Under the pieces are notes generated by a model that made no database searches, had not been told where the DNA came from, and was given only the letters and a program-made list of their open reading frames with translations. DNA of 62,238 nucleotides from Actinomycetota bacterium. Its GTDB lineage: Bacteria; Actinomycetota; Actinomycetes; Actinomycetales; Microbacteriaceae. Of the stretch, positions 18,320-26,761 are shown in pieces; position 1 is the stretch's first letter; each line of letters starts with the position of its first letter. The stretch covers positions 1 through 62,238 of the forward strand of contig JAFDWM010000294.1 of the NCBI GenBank assembly GCA_018268455.1. Direction: 5' to 3'. The translations under genes were made by a program, and so were the position numbers.

Positions 18320-19150
18320 ATGGCTGACTGGAACCACCCGCTCGACGACCCGAGCGCCGACCCCTTCGCGATCGCCGCCGAGGCCGCCGACGACATCCGC
18401 CGGCTCACCGGCGTCGACCACCACGACATCGCCGTGACCCTCGGATCCGGCTGGGGGAAGGCCGCCGAGCTCATCGGCGAGACGATCGCGACCATCCCCG
18501 CCACCGAGGTCACCGGCTTCTCCAAGCCGGCGCTGGAGGGCCACGTCGGCACCCTCCGCAGCATCGTCACCCCCGGCGGCAGGAACGTGCTCGTGATCGG
18601 CGCGCGCACGCACTACTACGAGGGCCACGGCGTCCGCAGGGTCGTGCACAGCGTGCGCACCGCCGCCGCCACGGGCGCGACGACCATGGTGCTCACCAAT
18701 GGCGCCGGCGGCATCCGCGAGACGTGGAAGCCGGGCCAGCCGGTGCTGATCAGCGACCACATCAACCTCACCGCGGATTCGCCGCTCGAAGGCGCGACCT
18801 TCATCGATCTCACCGATCTGTACAGCCGGCGCCTGCGCGACCTCGCCCGCACGATCGACCCCAGCCTCGACGAGGGCGTGTACACGCAGTTCCGCGGGCC
18901 GCACTACGAGACCCCGGCCGAGGTGCAGATGGCGAAGACCATCGGCGGCCACATCGTGGGCATGTCGACCGCGCTCGAGGCGATCGCCGCGCGGCAGGCC
19001 GGCATGGAGATCCTCGGGTTCTCGCTCATCACGAATCTCGCCGCCGGCATCCAGCAGACGCCGCTCAGCCACGACGAGGTGCTCGAGGCGGGCCGTGAGG
19101 CCGAGCCCGTCATCTCGGCGCTGCTCGCCCGCGTGATCGGGGCCCTGTGA
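18320..19150 (+). CDS. punA: Purine-nucleoside phosphorylase (trimeric, PNP class II)
   Basis: Cleaves inosine/guanosine and their deoxy forms with phosphate to base and (deoxy)ribose-1-phosphate; 276 residues. Seen: phosphate loop TLGSGWGKAAELI, the THYYEGHG segment, TNGAGGI, SDHINLT, FRGPHYETPAEVQM, then VGMSTALEAIAAR and ITNLAAGI with the base-contacting Asn. These are hallmarks of the mammalian-like trimeric class. The stop overlaps the following mutase GTG, linking ribose-1-phosphate production with a phosphomutase. Start at 18320 follows TATCCT, a leaderless arrangement. Confidence 0.93.
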   Translation: MADWNHPLDDPSADPFAIAAEAADDIRRLTGVDHHDIAVTLGSGWGKAAELIGETIATIPATEVTGFSKPALEGHVGTLRSIVTPGGRNVLVIGARTHYYEGHGVRRVVHSVRTAAATGATTMVLTNGAGGIRETWKPGQPVLISDHINLTADSPLEGATFIDLTDLYSRRLRDLARTIDPSLDEGVYTQFRGPHYETPAEVQMAKTIGGHIVGMSTALEAIAARQAGMEILGFSLITNLAAGIQQTPLSHDEVLEAGREAEPVISALLARVIGAL

Positions 19151-20838
19151 ACGGGCGGGAGGCGGCGCTGCTCACGCAGGCGCGCGCCTGGCTGCGGCAG
19201 GACCCGGATCCGGAGACCCGCGACGAGCTCGCCGGTCTCATCACACGCGCCGGATCCGGCGACGAGGCGGCCCTCGCCGACCTCGCCGATCGCTTCGACA
19301 CGCGCCTCGCGTTCGGCACCGCGGGCCTGCGCGGCGAACTCGCCGCGGGCTCGAACCGCATGAACCGCGTGCTGGTCGCGCAGGCCGCCGCCGGGTTCGC
19401 CGCGTATCTGTCGGAGAAGGCGCCCGGCACCACGCCGACGGTCGTCATCGGCTACGACGGGCGCAGGAACTCCCGTGTCTTCGCGAAGGACTCGGCCGAG
19501 ATCTTCGCCGGGGCCGGACTGCAGGCGATCCTGCTCCCCCGCCTGCTGCCGACCCCGGTGCTGGCCTTCGCCGTGCGGCACCTGGGCGCCGATGCCGGCG
19601 TGATGGTGACGGCGAGCCACAACCCGCCGAACGACAACGGCTACAAGGTCTATCTCGGTGGCGCGGATCAGGGATCGCAGATCGTCTCGCCGGCCGACGC
19701 CGAGATCGCCGCGCACATCCAGCAGGTGGCCGATCGCGCCGACGCCCTGGCAATCCCGCGCTCCGGCGCCTACGAGACCGCCGGCGAGAGCATCGTGGAC
19801 GCCTACGTCGCCGCGACCGCCGCCGTCGCCCCCGCGCCGCTCGGCACCGCGGGGCTGCGCTGGGTCTACACCGCCATGCACGGGGTGGGCTGGGAGACGT
19901 TCTCCCGCATCATCGGCGAGGCCGGCTATCCGGCTCCATGGACGGTGACCGAGCAGCGCGACCCGGATCCGACCTTCCGCACGGTCGCCTTCCCCAATCC
20001 GGAGGAGCCCGGCGCCATGGACCTGGCGTTCGCGAAGGCGCGCACGCTCGGCGCCGAGCTCGTGATCGCGAACGACCCCGACGCCGACCGGCTCGCCGTC
20101 GGCATCCCCGACCCGTCCGCCGAGGGCGGCTGGCGCCGCCTCAGTGGCAACGAGGTGGGTCTGCTGCTGGGCTGGCGTGCGGCACGCGCCGCGACAGCGC
20201 AGGGCCCGGCGGCCGAGGGCACATCGCTGGCCTGCTCGCTCGTGTCCTCCCCCGCGCTCGGCGCGGTGGCAGCGCACTACGGGCTGGACTTCCACGAGAC
20301 CCTCACCGGGTTCAAGTGGATCTCTCGCGCCCCCGGCATCGCCTTCGGCTACGAGGAGGCCCTGGGCTACCTGGTGAATCCCGGGACGGTGCGCGATAAG
20401 GACGGCATCTCCGCCGCGATCGCCCTGCTCGGCCTCGCCGCGGAGGCGCGGGGCCGCGACGCGACGCTCGCCGACCTGCTGGAGGAGGTCGCCGCCGAGG
20501 TGGGGCACTTCGCCAGTGGACAGGTGTCGATCCGCGTCGACGACGTCGCCGTGATCGGCCGGATCATGGCCGCCCTGCGCCAGGATCCGCCCACCGCGTT
20601 CGGCGAGACGGCGATCGAATCGGCCGAGGATCTCCGCACCGCCGCCGAGGGGGCGCCCGCCGGCGACGTGCTGCGCTATCGCCTCGCCGACGGGTCCCGG
20701 GTGATCGTGCGCCCGAGCGGCACCGAGCCCAAGCTCAAGGTGTACCTCGACGCGCGGGCCGACTCTTCCCAGGCGGCGCGCTCCGCCGTGGCCGGCCTCG
20801 AGGCGGCGATCCGCGACCTGCTGGCGCGGCTGAGCTGA
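19147..20838 (+). CDS. Alpha-D-phosphohexomutase-family phosphosugar mutase (possible phosphopentomutase)
   Basis: Moves phosphate within a sugar phosphate through a phosphoserine; 563 residues, the long phosphoglucomutase/phosphopentomutase-type size. Active-site serine loop TASHNPPNDNGYKVY, metal loop DPDADRLAVG, sugar loop GNEVGLLLG with ETLTGFKWIS and GYEEALGY, and phosphate loop RPSGTEPKLKVYL are all intact. It starts with GTG inside the punA stop (4-nt overlap), so the likely physiological substrate is (deoxy)ribose-1-phosphate. That is inferred from the coupling; a phosphogluco- or mannomutase role is the alternative. Confidence 0.9.
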   Translation: MNGREAALLTQARAWLRQDPDPETRDELAGLITRAGSGDEAALADLADRFDTRLAFGTAGLRGELAAGSNRMNRVLVAQAAAGFAAYLSEKAPGTTPTVVIGYDGRRNSRVFAKDSAEIFAGAGLQAILLPRLLPTPVLAFAVRHLGADAGVMVTASHNPPNDNGYKVYLGGADQGSQIVSPADAEIAAHIQQVADRADALAIPRSGAYETAGESIVDAYVAATAAVAPAPLGTAGLRWVYTAMHGVGWETFSRIIGEAGYPAPWTVTEQRDPDPTFRTVAFPNPEEPGAMDLAFAKARTLGAELVIANDPDADRLAVGIPDPSAEGGWRRLSGNEVGLLLGWRAARAATAQGPAAEGTSLACSLVSSPALGAVAAHYGLDFHETLTGFKWISRAPGIAFGYEEALGYLVNPGTVRDKDGISAAIALLGLAAEARGRDATLADLLEEVAAEVGHFASGQVSIRVDDVAVIGRIMAALRQDPPTAFGETAIESAEDLRTAAEGAPAGDVLRYRLADGSRVIVRPSGTEPKLKVYLDARADSSQAARSAVAGLEAAIRDLLARLS

Positions 20839-20863
20839 GTCGGAGCGTCGACCCGCGTCGATC

Positions 20864-20898
20864 GGAGCGCGGATCCCTGTGCCGGGGATCCGCGCTCC
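20864..20898 (+). terminator. Terminator after the mutase gene
   Basis: GGAGCGCGGATCCC (20864-20877) pairs with GGGATCCGCGCTCC (20885-20898), a 14-bp perfect stem with 7-nt loop, about 25 bp past the mutase stop and before the next promoter. Confidence 0.75.
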
Positions 20899-20935
20899 GC
20901 GCGTCTGCACGGCCGGATCCGTCCGGCGTTCCCGA

Positions 20936-20941
20936 TACGCT
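20936..20941 (+). promoter_or_regulatory. -10 element, leaderless GNAT gene
   Basis: TACGCT, then six bases (CGATCC), then ATG at 20948. Confidence 0.5.
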
Positions 20942-20947
20942 CGATCC

Positions 20948-21532
20948 ATGGACTTCCACGCCCCCGTCACCCTCGAGAACGACTTCGTGCGCCTCGAGCC
21001 GCTCGCCCCGGAGCACGCCGAGGATCTCGCCGTCGCGTCCGAGGGGCTCGAGGACCGCTGGTACACCGCGGTGCCGTCCGCCGAGGGCGTCCCGGCGGAG
21101 ATCGCCCGGCGCCGTGCGCTGGCCGCGGAGGGCGTCATGAATCCATTCGCCATCGTGTGCCGCGACACCGGGCGGGCGGTCGGGATGACCAGCTTCTGCG
21201 ACATCGCGCCGAACAGCCGGACCGTCGAGATCGGCTACACCTGGCTGTCGCCCGAGGTGCACGGCACGGCGGTGAACCCGTCCGCCAAGCGCCTGCTGCT
21301 CGAGCACGCGTTCGAACAGTGCGACGCGATCCGGGTGCAGTTCTGCACGCACTTCCACAACCGTCAGTCCCGCGCCGCGATCGAGCGGCTCGGGGCGAAG
21401 CTGGACGGCATCCTGCGCAACCACCGCATCGGAGCAGACGGCTCGCTCCGCGACACCGTGGTCTACTCGATCCTCCCCCACGAGTGGCCGACCGTGCGCA
21501 GCGGTCTGGACGCGCGGCTCGCGCGCCGCTGA
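20948..21532 (+). CDS. GNAT N-acetyltransferase, RimJ/RimL-like
   Basis: Acetyl-CoA-dependent acetyltransferase of 194 residues. The N-terminus (LENDFVRLEPLAPEHAEDL) is that of the RimJ/RimL branch. The central strand VEIGYTWLSPEVHGTAVNPSAK replaces the usual Q/RxxGxG/A loop with GTAVNPSAK, as seen in a protein family that keeps this variant. NRQSRAAIERLGAKLDGILRNH is the typical C-terminal helix and strand. The acceptor is unknown. It is a single-gene unit between a terminator and the FMO operon. Confidence 0.8.
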   Translation: MDFHAPVTLENDFVRLEPLAPEHAEDLAVASEGLEDRWYTAVPSAEGVPAEIARRRALAAEGVMNPFAIVCRDTGRAVGMTSFCDIAPNSRTVEIGYTWLSPEVHGTAVNPSAKRLLLEHAFEQCDAIRVQFCTHFHNRQSRAAIERLGAKLDGILRNHRIGADGSLRDTVVYSILPHEWPTVRSGLDARLARR

Positions 21533-21629
21533 AGGCCTGCCCGCGCCTCGAATACTCCCGTGCCGGCCGGGCACAACGCGTCCGCCGCGATGTGCGACGG
21601 CGCTGTCGCCTGCGCTCTCCGCGCGCCGA

Positions 21630-21635
21630 TAGGAT
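21630..21635 (+). promoter_or_regulatory. -10 element of the FMO operon
   Basis: TAGGAT, followed by about 48 nt to the FMO ATG. In contrast to its neighbours this transcript would have a leader, and a ribosome site (GAGGAGAG) is present. Confidence 0.4.
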
Positions 21636-21683
21636 CGGGGCACTGCGCACGGAGATCCCGAGCCGTGCACGGGTGAGGAGAGC

Positions 21684-23054
21684 ATGACGACGAAGTCATA
21701 CGCCGTGATCGGCGCGGGCCCATCCGGTCTCGCCGCCATGCGCGCGCTGCAGAAGGCCGGCATCGACGCCGACGGCTACGAGGCCTCGCACGATGTCGGC
21801 GGGCTGTGGGACATCACCAACCCGCGCAGCACCATGTACGAGTCCGCGCATCTCATCTCGTCGCGCACCACGACCGAGTTCACCGAACTCCCGATGGACA
21901 GCGATGTCGACTACCCCGGCCATCGCGTGCTCAAGCGCTACTTCGACCGGTACGCCGACGACTTCCGGCTGCGCGAACGGTTCCGCTTCCGCACAGCCGT
22001 GCGGCGGCTGGAGCGTGACGGCGAGGGCTGGATCCTGCATGCCCGCACGGACATGGACGGATCCGGCACGTCGGCGCACGACAGCGGCACAAGCGTCGAG
22101 AAGCGCTACGACGGTGTGATCCTGGCCAACGGCACGCTCGCCGAACCGCACGTGCCGGCGTTCCGCGGCGAGTTCGCCGGGGAGATCCTGCACACCAGCG
22201 CCTACAAGGACGCGCGCGTGCTCGCCGGTCGCCGGGTGCTCATCATCGGCGCCGGAAACTCCGGATGCGACATCGCCGTGGACGCCGTGCACCACGCCGC
22301 GAGCGTGGACATGAGCGTGCGCCGCGGCTACTGGTTCGTTCCGCGCTACCTCTTCGGCCGCCCCAGCGACACCCTCAACCAGGGCCGTCCGCTCCCCGCC
22401 CGGATCAAGCAGGCCCTCGACTCCCGCGTGCTGCGGATGTTCACCGGCAACCCCGTGCGCTTCGGCTTCCCCAAACCCGACTACCGCATCTACGAGTCGC
22501 ATCCGATCGTGAACACGCAGGTGCTGAACCACCTCGGCCAGGGCGATCTGCGCATCCGCGCCGACATCGACCGCTTCGACGGCTCGACCGTGCACTTCCG
22601 CGACGGCAGCCGCGGCGATTACGACCTCATCCTGCTCGCCACCGGCTACACGCTGGACTACCCGTTCGTCGATCGCGAGCACCTGAACTGGACCGGATCC
22701 TCGCCCCGCCTGTTCCTGAACGCCTTCACCCCCTCGTTCAACGGGCTGTACGTGATGGGCATGATCGAGGCGAGCGGCATCGGCTGGCAGGGCCGCTACG
22801 AGCAGGCCGAGCTCATCGCGACGTATCTCGCGGCCGAGAACGAGGATCCCGCGCGTGCGGCCCGGTTCCGCGCTCGCGTCGCGCAGGACGCCTGGCCGGA
22901 TCTGACCGGGGGCTATCACTACCTGGGGCTGGCCCGGATGTCGTACTACGTGAACAAGGACGCGTACCGCCGTGCGGTGCGCGCGGAGAAGGCCGCACTC
23001 GCGGCTCCGCTCGCGCAGCCCGGACCCGGACGGCCGAAGGGAGCGCGCCGGTGA
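21684..23054 (+). CDS. Flavin-containing monooxygenase (class B, FMO-like)
   Basis: FAD- and NADPH-dependent oxygenase for N-, S- or Baeyer-Villiger-type oxidation; 456 residues. FAD motif VIGAGPSGLAAMRAL, the FMO signature region FRGEFAGEILHTSAYKD, NADPH motif VLIIGAGNSGCDIA, and LLATGYTLDYPF near the C-terminus are present. GGTGAGGAGAGC gives a good ribosome site. It is the first of three genes whose stops and starts overlap, with a BASS-type carrier and an SDR enzyme, so it probably oxidises an imported organic acid or terpenoid/steroid-like compound. The substrate is unknown. Confidence 0.85.
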   Translation: MTTKSYAVIGAGPSGLAAMRALQKAGIDADGYEASHDVGGLWDITNPRSTMYESAHLISSRTTTEFTELPMDSDVDYPGHRVLKRYFDRYADDFRLRERFRFRTAVRRLERDGEGWILHARTDMDGSGTSAHDSGTSVEKRYDGVILANGTLAEPHVPAFRGEFAGEILHTSAYKDARVLAGRRVLIIGAGNSGCDIAVDAVHHAASVDMSVRRGYWFVPRYLFGRPSDTLNQGRPLPARIKQALDSRVLRMFTGNPVRFGFPKPDYRIYESHPIVNTQVLNHLGQGDLRIRADIDRFDGSTVHFRDGSRGDYDLILLATGYTLDYPFVDREHLNWTGSSPRLFLNAFTPSFNGLYVMGMIEASGIGWQGRYEQAELIATYLAAENEDPARAARFRARVAQDAWPDLTGGYHYLGLARMSYYVNKDAYRRAVRAEKAALAAPLAQPGPGRPKGARR

Positions 23055-24004
23055 ACGTCGATGACGTCACGGTGCACTTCGCGCCGGGCATGCTGATCAT
23101 CCTCGACGTCGTGCTCGGCCTCATCATGCTGGGCATCGCGCTGGACACCGCTCCGAAGGACTTCCGGGTGGTGCTCACGCATCCGAGGCCGTTCATCGTC
23201 GCGATCCTCGCCCAGCTGCTCGTGCTGCCCGCCGTCACGTTCACGCTCACGCTGCTGCTGCCGGTCACCCCGTCGATGGCACTCGGCATGATCCTCGTCG
23301 CCTGCTGCCCGCCCGGGAACATCTCGCAGGTGCTCACGCACCGCTCGGGCGGCAACGTCGCCCTGTCGGTGTCGATGACCGCGGTCGGCAACCTGCTCTA
23401 CATCGTCGCCATGCCGCTGAGCATCGCGTTCTGGGGATCCCTGCATCCCACCGCGCGCACGCTGCTGCATGCGGTCGCGCTCGACCCGTGGCAGATGCTG
23501 CTGGAGATCATGCTGATCATCGGGGTGCCGTTCGCGCTCGGTCTGCTGGTGCGCGCGCGCCTGCCGCGCCTCGCCGCCCGCGTGCAGCCCGTGGTGCGCT
23601 GGTTCAGCCTGATCGCGCTCGTGGGCTTCATCGTCGGCGCACTCGCGGGCAACTGGGCGGTGTTCCTCAGCGTGATCGGATCCGTGCTGCTCGTGGTCGC
23701 GATCCATGATGCGGTGGCCCTCGCGATCGGCTATGGCACCGCCGTCCTCGGCCGACTCGGCACCCGCGAGCGCAAGGCGATGACGTTCGAGGTGGGGATC
23801 CGCAACGCCGGGCTCGGGCTCGGACTCGTGTTCACCTTCTTCGGCGGCCTCGGCGGGATGGCCGTCGTCGCCGGATGGTGGGGCGTGTGGGACATCATCG
23901 CGGGCCTGGCACTCGCTACGCTCTGGGGCATGCACACCGCGCGACGCACCGGCTCGATCTCCGGCGACGCCTCCCGTCCGGCCGACCCCTCGGCCACGCG
24001 ATGA
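23051..24004 (+). CDS. Bile acid:sodium symporter (BASS) family transporter
   Basis: Membrane carrier of 317 residues with about nine or ten hydrophobic segments. Family hallmarks: ACCPPGNISQVLTHRSGG (the unwound-helix region that binds sodium) and TFEVGIRNAGLGLGLVFTFF (the second crossover). BASS members carry sodium with organic anions such as bile acids, pantoate or pyruvate. GTG start overlaps the FMO stop by 4 nt, and its own stop overlaps the SDR start, so the three are made together. Import direction is inferred from the family. Confidence 0.87.
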   Translation: MNVDDVTVHFAPGMLIILDVVLGLIMLGIALDTAPKDFRVVLTHPRPFIVAILAQLLVLPAVTFTLTLLLPVTPSMALGMILVACCPPGNISQVLTHRSGGNVALSVSMTAVGNLLYIVAMPLSIAFWGSLHPTARTLLHAVALDPWQMLLEIMLIIGVPFALGLLVRARLPRLAARVQPVVRWFSLIALVGFIVGALAGNWAVFLSVIGSVLLVVAIHDAVALAIGYGTAVLGRLGTRERKAMTFEVGIRNAGLGLGLVFTFFGGLGGMAVVAGWWGVWDIIAGLALATLWGMHTARRTGSISGDASRPADPSATR

Positions 24005-24954
24005 AGCGCGTCCTGGTCACGGGAGGCGCCGGCTTCCTCGGATCCCGCGTCACGAGCCTGCTCACCGACCAGCCCGGCGTCGAGATCGTGCTCAGCGGCG
24101 ACGTGCGCGAATCCGAGGTGCCCGGAGTCGTCTCCCTCGACGTCGACGTGACGGATCCGATCGGGCTTCCCGAACTCCTGATTCGGCACCGCGTCGACAC
24201 GGTCGTGCATCTCGCTGCGATCGTGAACCCGGGCCGTGACGTGCAGACGGAGTTCCGCGTGGATGTGCAGGGATCGGCGAATGTGCTCGCCGCCTGCGTC
24301 GAGGCCGGCGTGCGGCGCCTTGTCGTCTCCAGTTCCGGGGCGGCGTACGGCTACCACGCCGACAACCCGGCCTGGATCGATGAGGACCTCCCCCTGCGCG
24401 GCAACGACGAGTTCCCGTACTCCCGGCACAAGCGCCTCGTGGAGGAGCTCCTCGCCGCGGCCCGCGGTACGCACCCCGGCCTCGAGCAGGTGATCTTCCG
24501 CATCGGCACGATCCTCGGACCCACGGTGCGCAACCAGATCACGGCACTGTGGGACGCGAAGCGGATCCTGCACATCGCCGGGTCCGATTCGCCGTTCGTG
24601 TTCGTCTGGGTCGACGACGTGGCGGCCGCCATGGTGCGCGCAGCTCTCGGCGAGGGACCGGCCGGCATCTACAACATCGCCGGGGACGGCGCGCTGAGCG
24701 TGCCGGAGATCGCGCGGCGGCTGCGCAAGCCGCTGCTAACGGTGCCCGCGCCGCTGCTCGCCGTCGGGCTCTGGCTCGGCCATGCACTGCGCCTCACCGA
24801 GCACGGGCCGGAGAAGATCCGGTTCCTGCGCTGGCGCCCCGTGCTGCGCAACGACCGGCTCAAGAGCGAGTTCGGCTACACGCCGCGGCTCACCTCGGCC
24901 CAGGCCTTCGAGGAGTACCTGCGCACCCACCCCGGCGTCGTGGCGAACCGCTGA
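24001..24954 (+). CDS. Extended SDR / NAD-dependent epimerase-dehydratase family oxidoreductase
   Basis: NAD(P)-dependent enzyme of 317 residues. Cofactor motif VLVTGGAGFLGSRV, VVHLAAIV, the active-site serine strand VVSSSGAAYGY, and the catalytic YSRHK (YxxxK). The C-terminal half contains VFVWVDDVAAAMVRA and GIYNIAGDG, typical of extended SDRs including 3beta-hydroxysteroid dehydrogenase-like and sugar epimerase types. ATG overlaps the transporter stop by 4 nt. As last gene of the operon it probably oxidises or reduces the same substrate as the FMO. Confidence 0.85.
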   Translation: MKRVLVTGGAGFLGSRVTSLLTDQPGVEIVLSGDVRESEVPGVVSLDVDVTDPIGLPELLIRHRVDTVVHLAAIVNPGRDVQTEFRVDVQGSANVLAACVEAGVRRLVVSSSGAAYGYHADNPAWIDEDLPLRGNDEFPYSRHKRLVEELLAAARGTHPGLEQVIFRIGTILGPTVRNQITALWDAKRILHIAGSDSPFVFVWVDDVAAAMVRAALGEGPAGIYNIAGDGALSVPEIARRLRKPLLTVPAPLLAVGLWLGHALRLTEHGPEKIRFLRWRPVLRNDRLKSEFGYTPRLTSAQAFEEYLRTHPGVVANR

Positions 24955-24976
24955 CCGCCACGACTCCGCACGACCC

Positions 24977-26644
24977 TCAGCCGGTCTTCGTGAACACGCC
25001 GAGCCCCGAGGGCTCCGGCACCTGAGCGAACTTGTTGAAGTACGCCAGCGTCACGCCGTGCACGGCGCCACCGGAGCGCGTGAACACGGCCGAGGACAGC
25101 GATCCCGGAGGCGCGCCCTCCCCGGTCGGCGCGAACGAGAGCGTGTCGCCGTCCCAGGGGTCGATGTCGAACGTGTAGCCGCCGGTCGGCCCCATCGCCC
25201 CGTGCAGCTTGCCGCCGGACGAGGTGATCGTGAGGGTGCCGAGATAGGGGCTCGTGTACGTGCCGACGTAGTCGGCGTCCGGTCCGTGCGACGTGGCGCC
25301 GGCGGGCGGCTTCTCGCCGGCCAGGTCGCCGACGGGGGCGTTGTAGTGTGCGAAGACCCCGCCGTAGGCCTTCACCCAGTCGCGCGTCTGCGCGCCGTAC
25401 AGCACGTCATCGAGGAACTCCTGGTTGACGGCCTCGGGCACGCCGATGGGCGACCCGTTCGTGAGCACCGCGATGCCTAGATCGAGGTCGGGGACCATCG
25501 ACTCGGCGGTGGCCGTGCCGAGTTCGAACGCGCCGGAGTGGCTCAGCACGACCCGTCCGCCGGCTCCGGATCCGACGTTGCTGCCGAACCCGTAATGGCC
25601 GGGCCGCTGGTCGAGTGCGCTGTTGTGCGAACTCACGATCTGTGCGGAGAACGCCTGCGTGAGCGGCGCGGGATCGATGAAGTCCTTGCCGTCGAGCTTG
25701 CCGTCGGCGAGCACCACCGCCATCCACTTGGCCACATCTCCTGCGGTCGACGCCACGCCGCCGGCGGGAGCCTCGGCGTCGGGGTCGCGGTCGAAGAGCG
25801 GCTCGAAGTCGTCGGCCCCGATCCGCGCGTGCTGCACGGCCCGGTTGCGCGTGGCGAGGAACTCGGCGTGCGAGGTGGTCGTGGAGGTCATGCCGAGCGG
25901 GTCGAACAGCAGCTCCTTCGCCGTTTGCTCCCAGGTCTCGTGCCGCGATGCCGCGACGGCCACGGCGCCGGTCGTGAGGCCGAAGTTCGAGTACTGGTAG
26001 GTGGTGCGGAACGGAGCGAGCGGGATCTGGTTCAGATGCGCGAGGATGTAGTCGCGATCGAAGCCGAGATCCTCGAGCTCGTCGCCGCCGCCGGTGGGGA
26101 TGCCGGTGCGGTGCGCGAAGGCGTCGCCGATGGTCGCGTTCGCCGTGACATACGGGTCGTCGAACGTCATCGACGGCATCAGGTCCTTGATCGGGGTGTT
26201 CCAGCTGAGGCTCGGATCCTCGGTCATCGCCCGTGCGACGATCGTGCCGGAGATCGGCTTCGACATCGATGCGATCATGAACAGCGTGTTGACATCGACC
26301 GGGGCTCCGGTGCGCTTGTCACGCATGCCGAACGCCCCCTCGTACACGGTCTTGCCCTTCGAGACCACGGCGACGGCGGCGCCGGGGACGCCCGTGCGCT
26401 TGAGCGCGTCGGCGACATGCGCCGGGAGCTTCTTCAGCGCGGCGGCGACGGCGGTGGCCCGGTCGGTGTACAGCGGCATCACGTCCTGACTCGGCGCGGT
26501 GCCGGATTGCACGCGCAGCGGCTGGCCGCCCTGCGGCGGTGCCGAGCAGCCTGCGACGGCGCCGACCATCATCGCGGTCACCGCGGCGGCGATCAGCGGA
26601 GACCACCTGCGCGCCCGACCGCTTCGTTCCCTTGCGCGCGCCAT
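24977..26644 (-). CDS. Serine-hydrolase lipoprotein of the beta-lactamase (class C / PBP4*) family
   Basis: Secreted lipoprotein of 555 residues, anchored through the Cys at residue 33 (AVAGC lipobox) after a basic N-terminus. The serine-hydrolase fold shows nucleophile S126 in SMSK (SxxK), YSN as the second box, and LSHSG as the KTG-equivalent. The C-terminal ~120 residues form a separate beta-rich domain with TYTSPYLGTLTI, common in this family. It may be a peptidase or esterase; beta-lactamase activity is not implied. ACGAGGAG precedes the ATG. It is convergent with the SDR gene, with 22 bp between and no terminator seen. Confidence 0.83.
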   Translation of the reverse strand: MARARERSGRARRWSPLIAAAVTAMMVGAVAGCSAPPQGGQPLRVQSGTAPSQDVMPLYTDRATAVAAALKKLPAHVADALKRTGVPGAAVAVVSKGKTVYEGAFGMRDKRTGAPVDVNTLFMIASMSKPISGTIVARAMTEDPSLSWNTPIKDLMPSMTFDDPYVTANATIGDAFAHRTGIPTGGGDELEDLGFDRDYILAHLNQIPLAPFRTTYQYSNFGLTTGAVAVAASRHETWEQTAKELLFDPLGMTSTTTSHAEFLATRNRAVQHARIGADDFEPLFDRDPDAEAPAGGVASTAGDVAKWMAVVLADGKLDGKDFIDPAPLTQAFSAQIVSSHNSALDQRPGHYGFGSNVGSGAGGRVVLSHSGAFELGTATAESMVPDLDLGIAVLTNGSPIGVPEAVNQEFLDDVLYGAQTRDWVKAYGGVFAHYNAPVGDLAGEKPPAGATSHGPDADYVGTYTSPYLGTLTITSSGGKLHGAMGPTGGYTFDIDPWDGDTLSFAPTGEGAPPGSLSSAVFTRSGGAVHGVTLAYFNKFAQVPEPSGLGVFTKTG

Positions 26645-26673
26645 CTCGCTCCTCGTCTCATGCCCCCTCGGCG

Positions 26674-26703
26674 AGAGTAGCGAGCGCGGAACCCGCGGGG
26701 CAA
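26674..26703 (-). promoter_or_regulatory. Promoter of the serine-hydrolase gene
   Basis: Minus strand: TTGCCC (26703-26698), 18-nt spacer, TACTCT (26679-26674), about 30 nt before the ATG. Both boxes fit a vegetative sigma factor. Confidence 0.5.
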
Positions 26704-26761
26704 GGTGTCGGCGCGCGTCGAGACCTTATCGATCCGGTCACGCCGCGTCGACAGCGCGGTG

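Noticed and set aside
24977-26644. Beta-lactamase resistance gene
   Set aside because: SxxK, YxN and HSG boxes are shared with many esterases and peptidases, and the extra C-terminal domain and lipobox fit that broad family; nothing supports drug hydrolysis.
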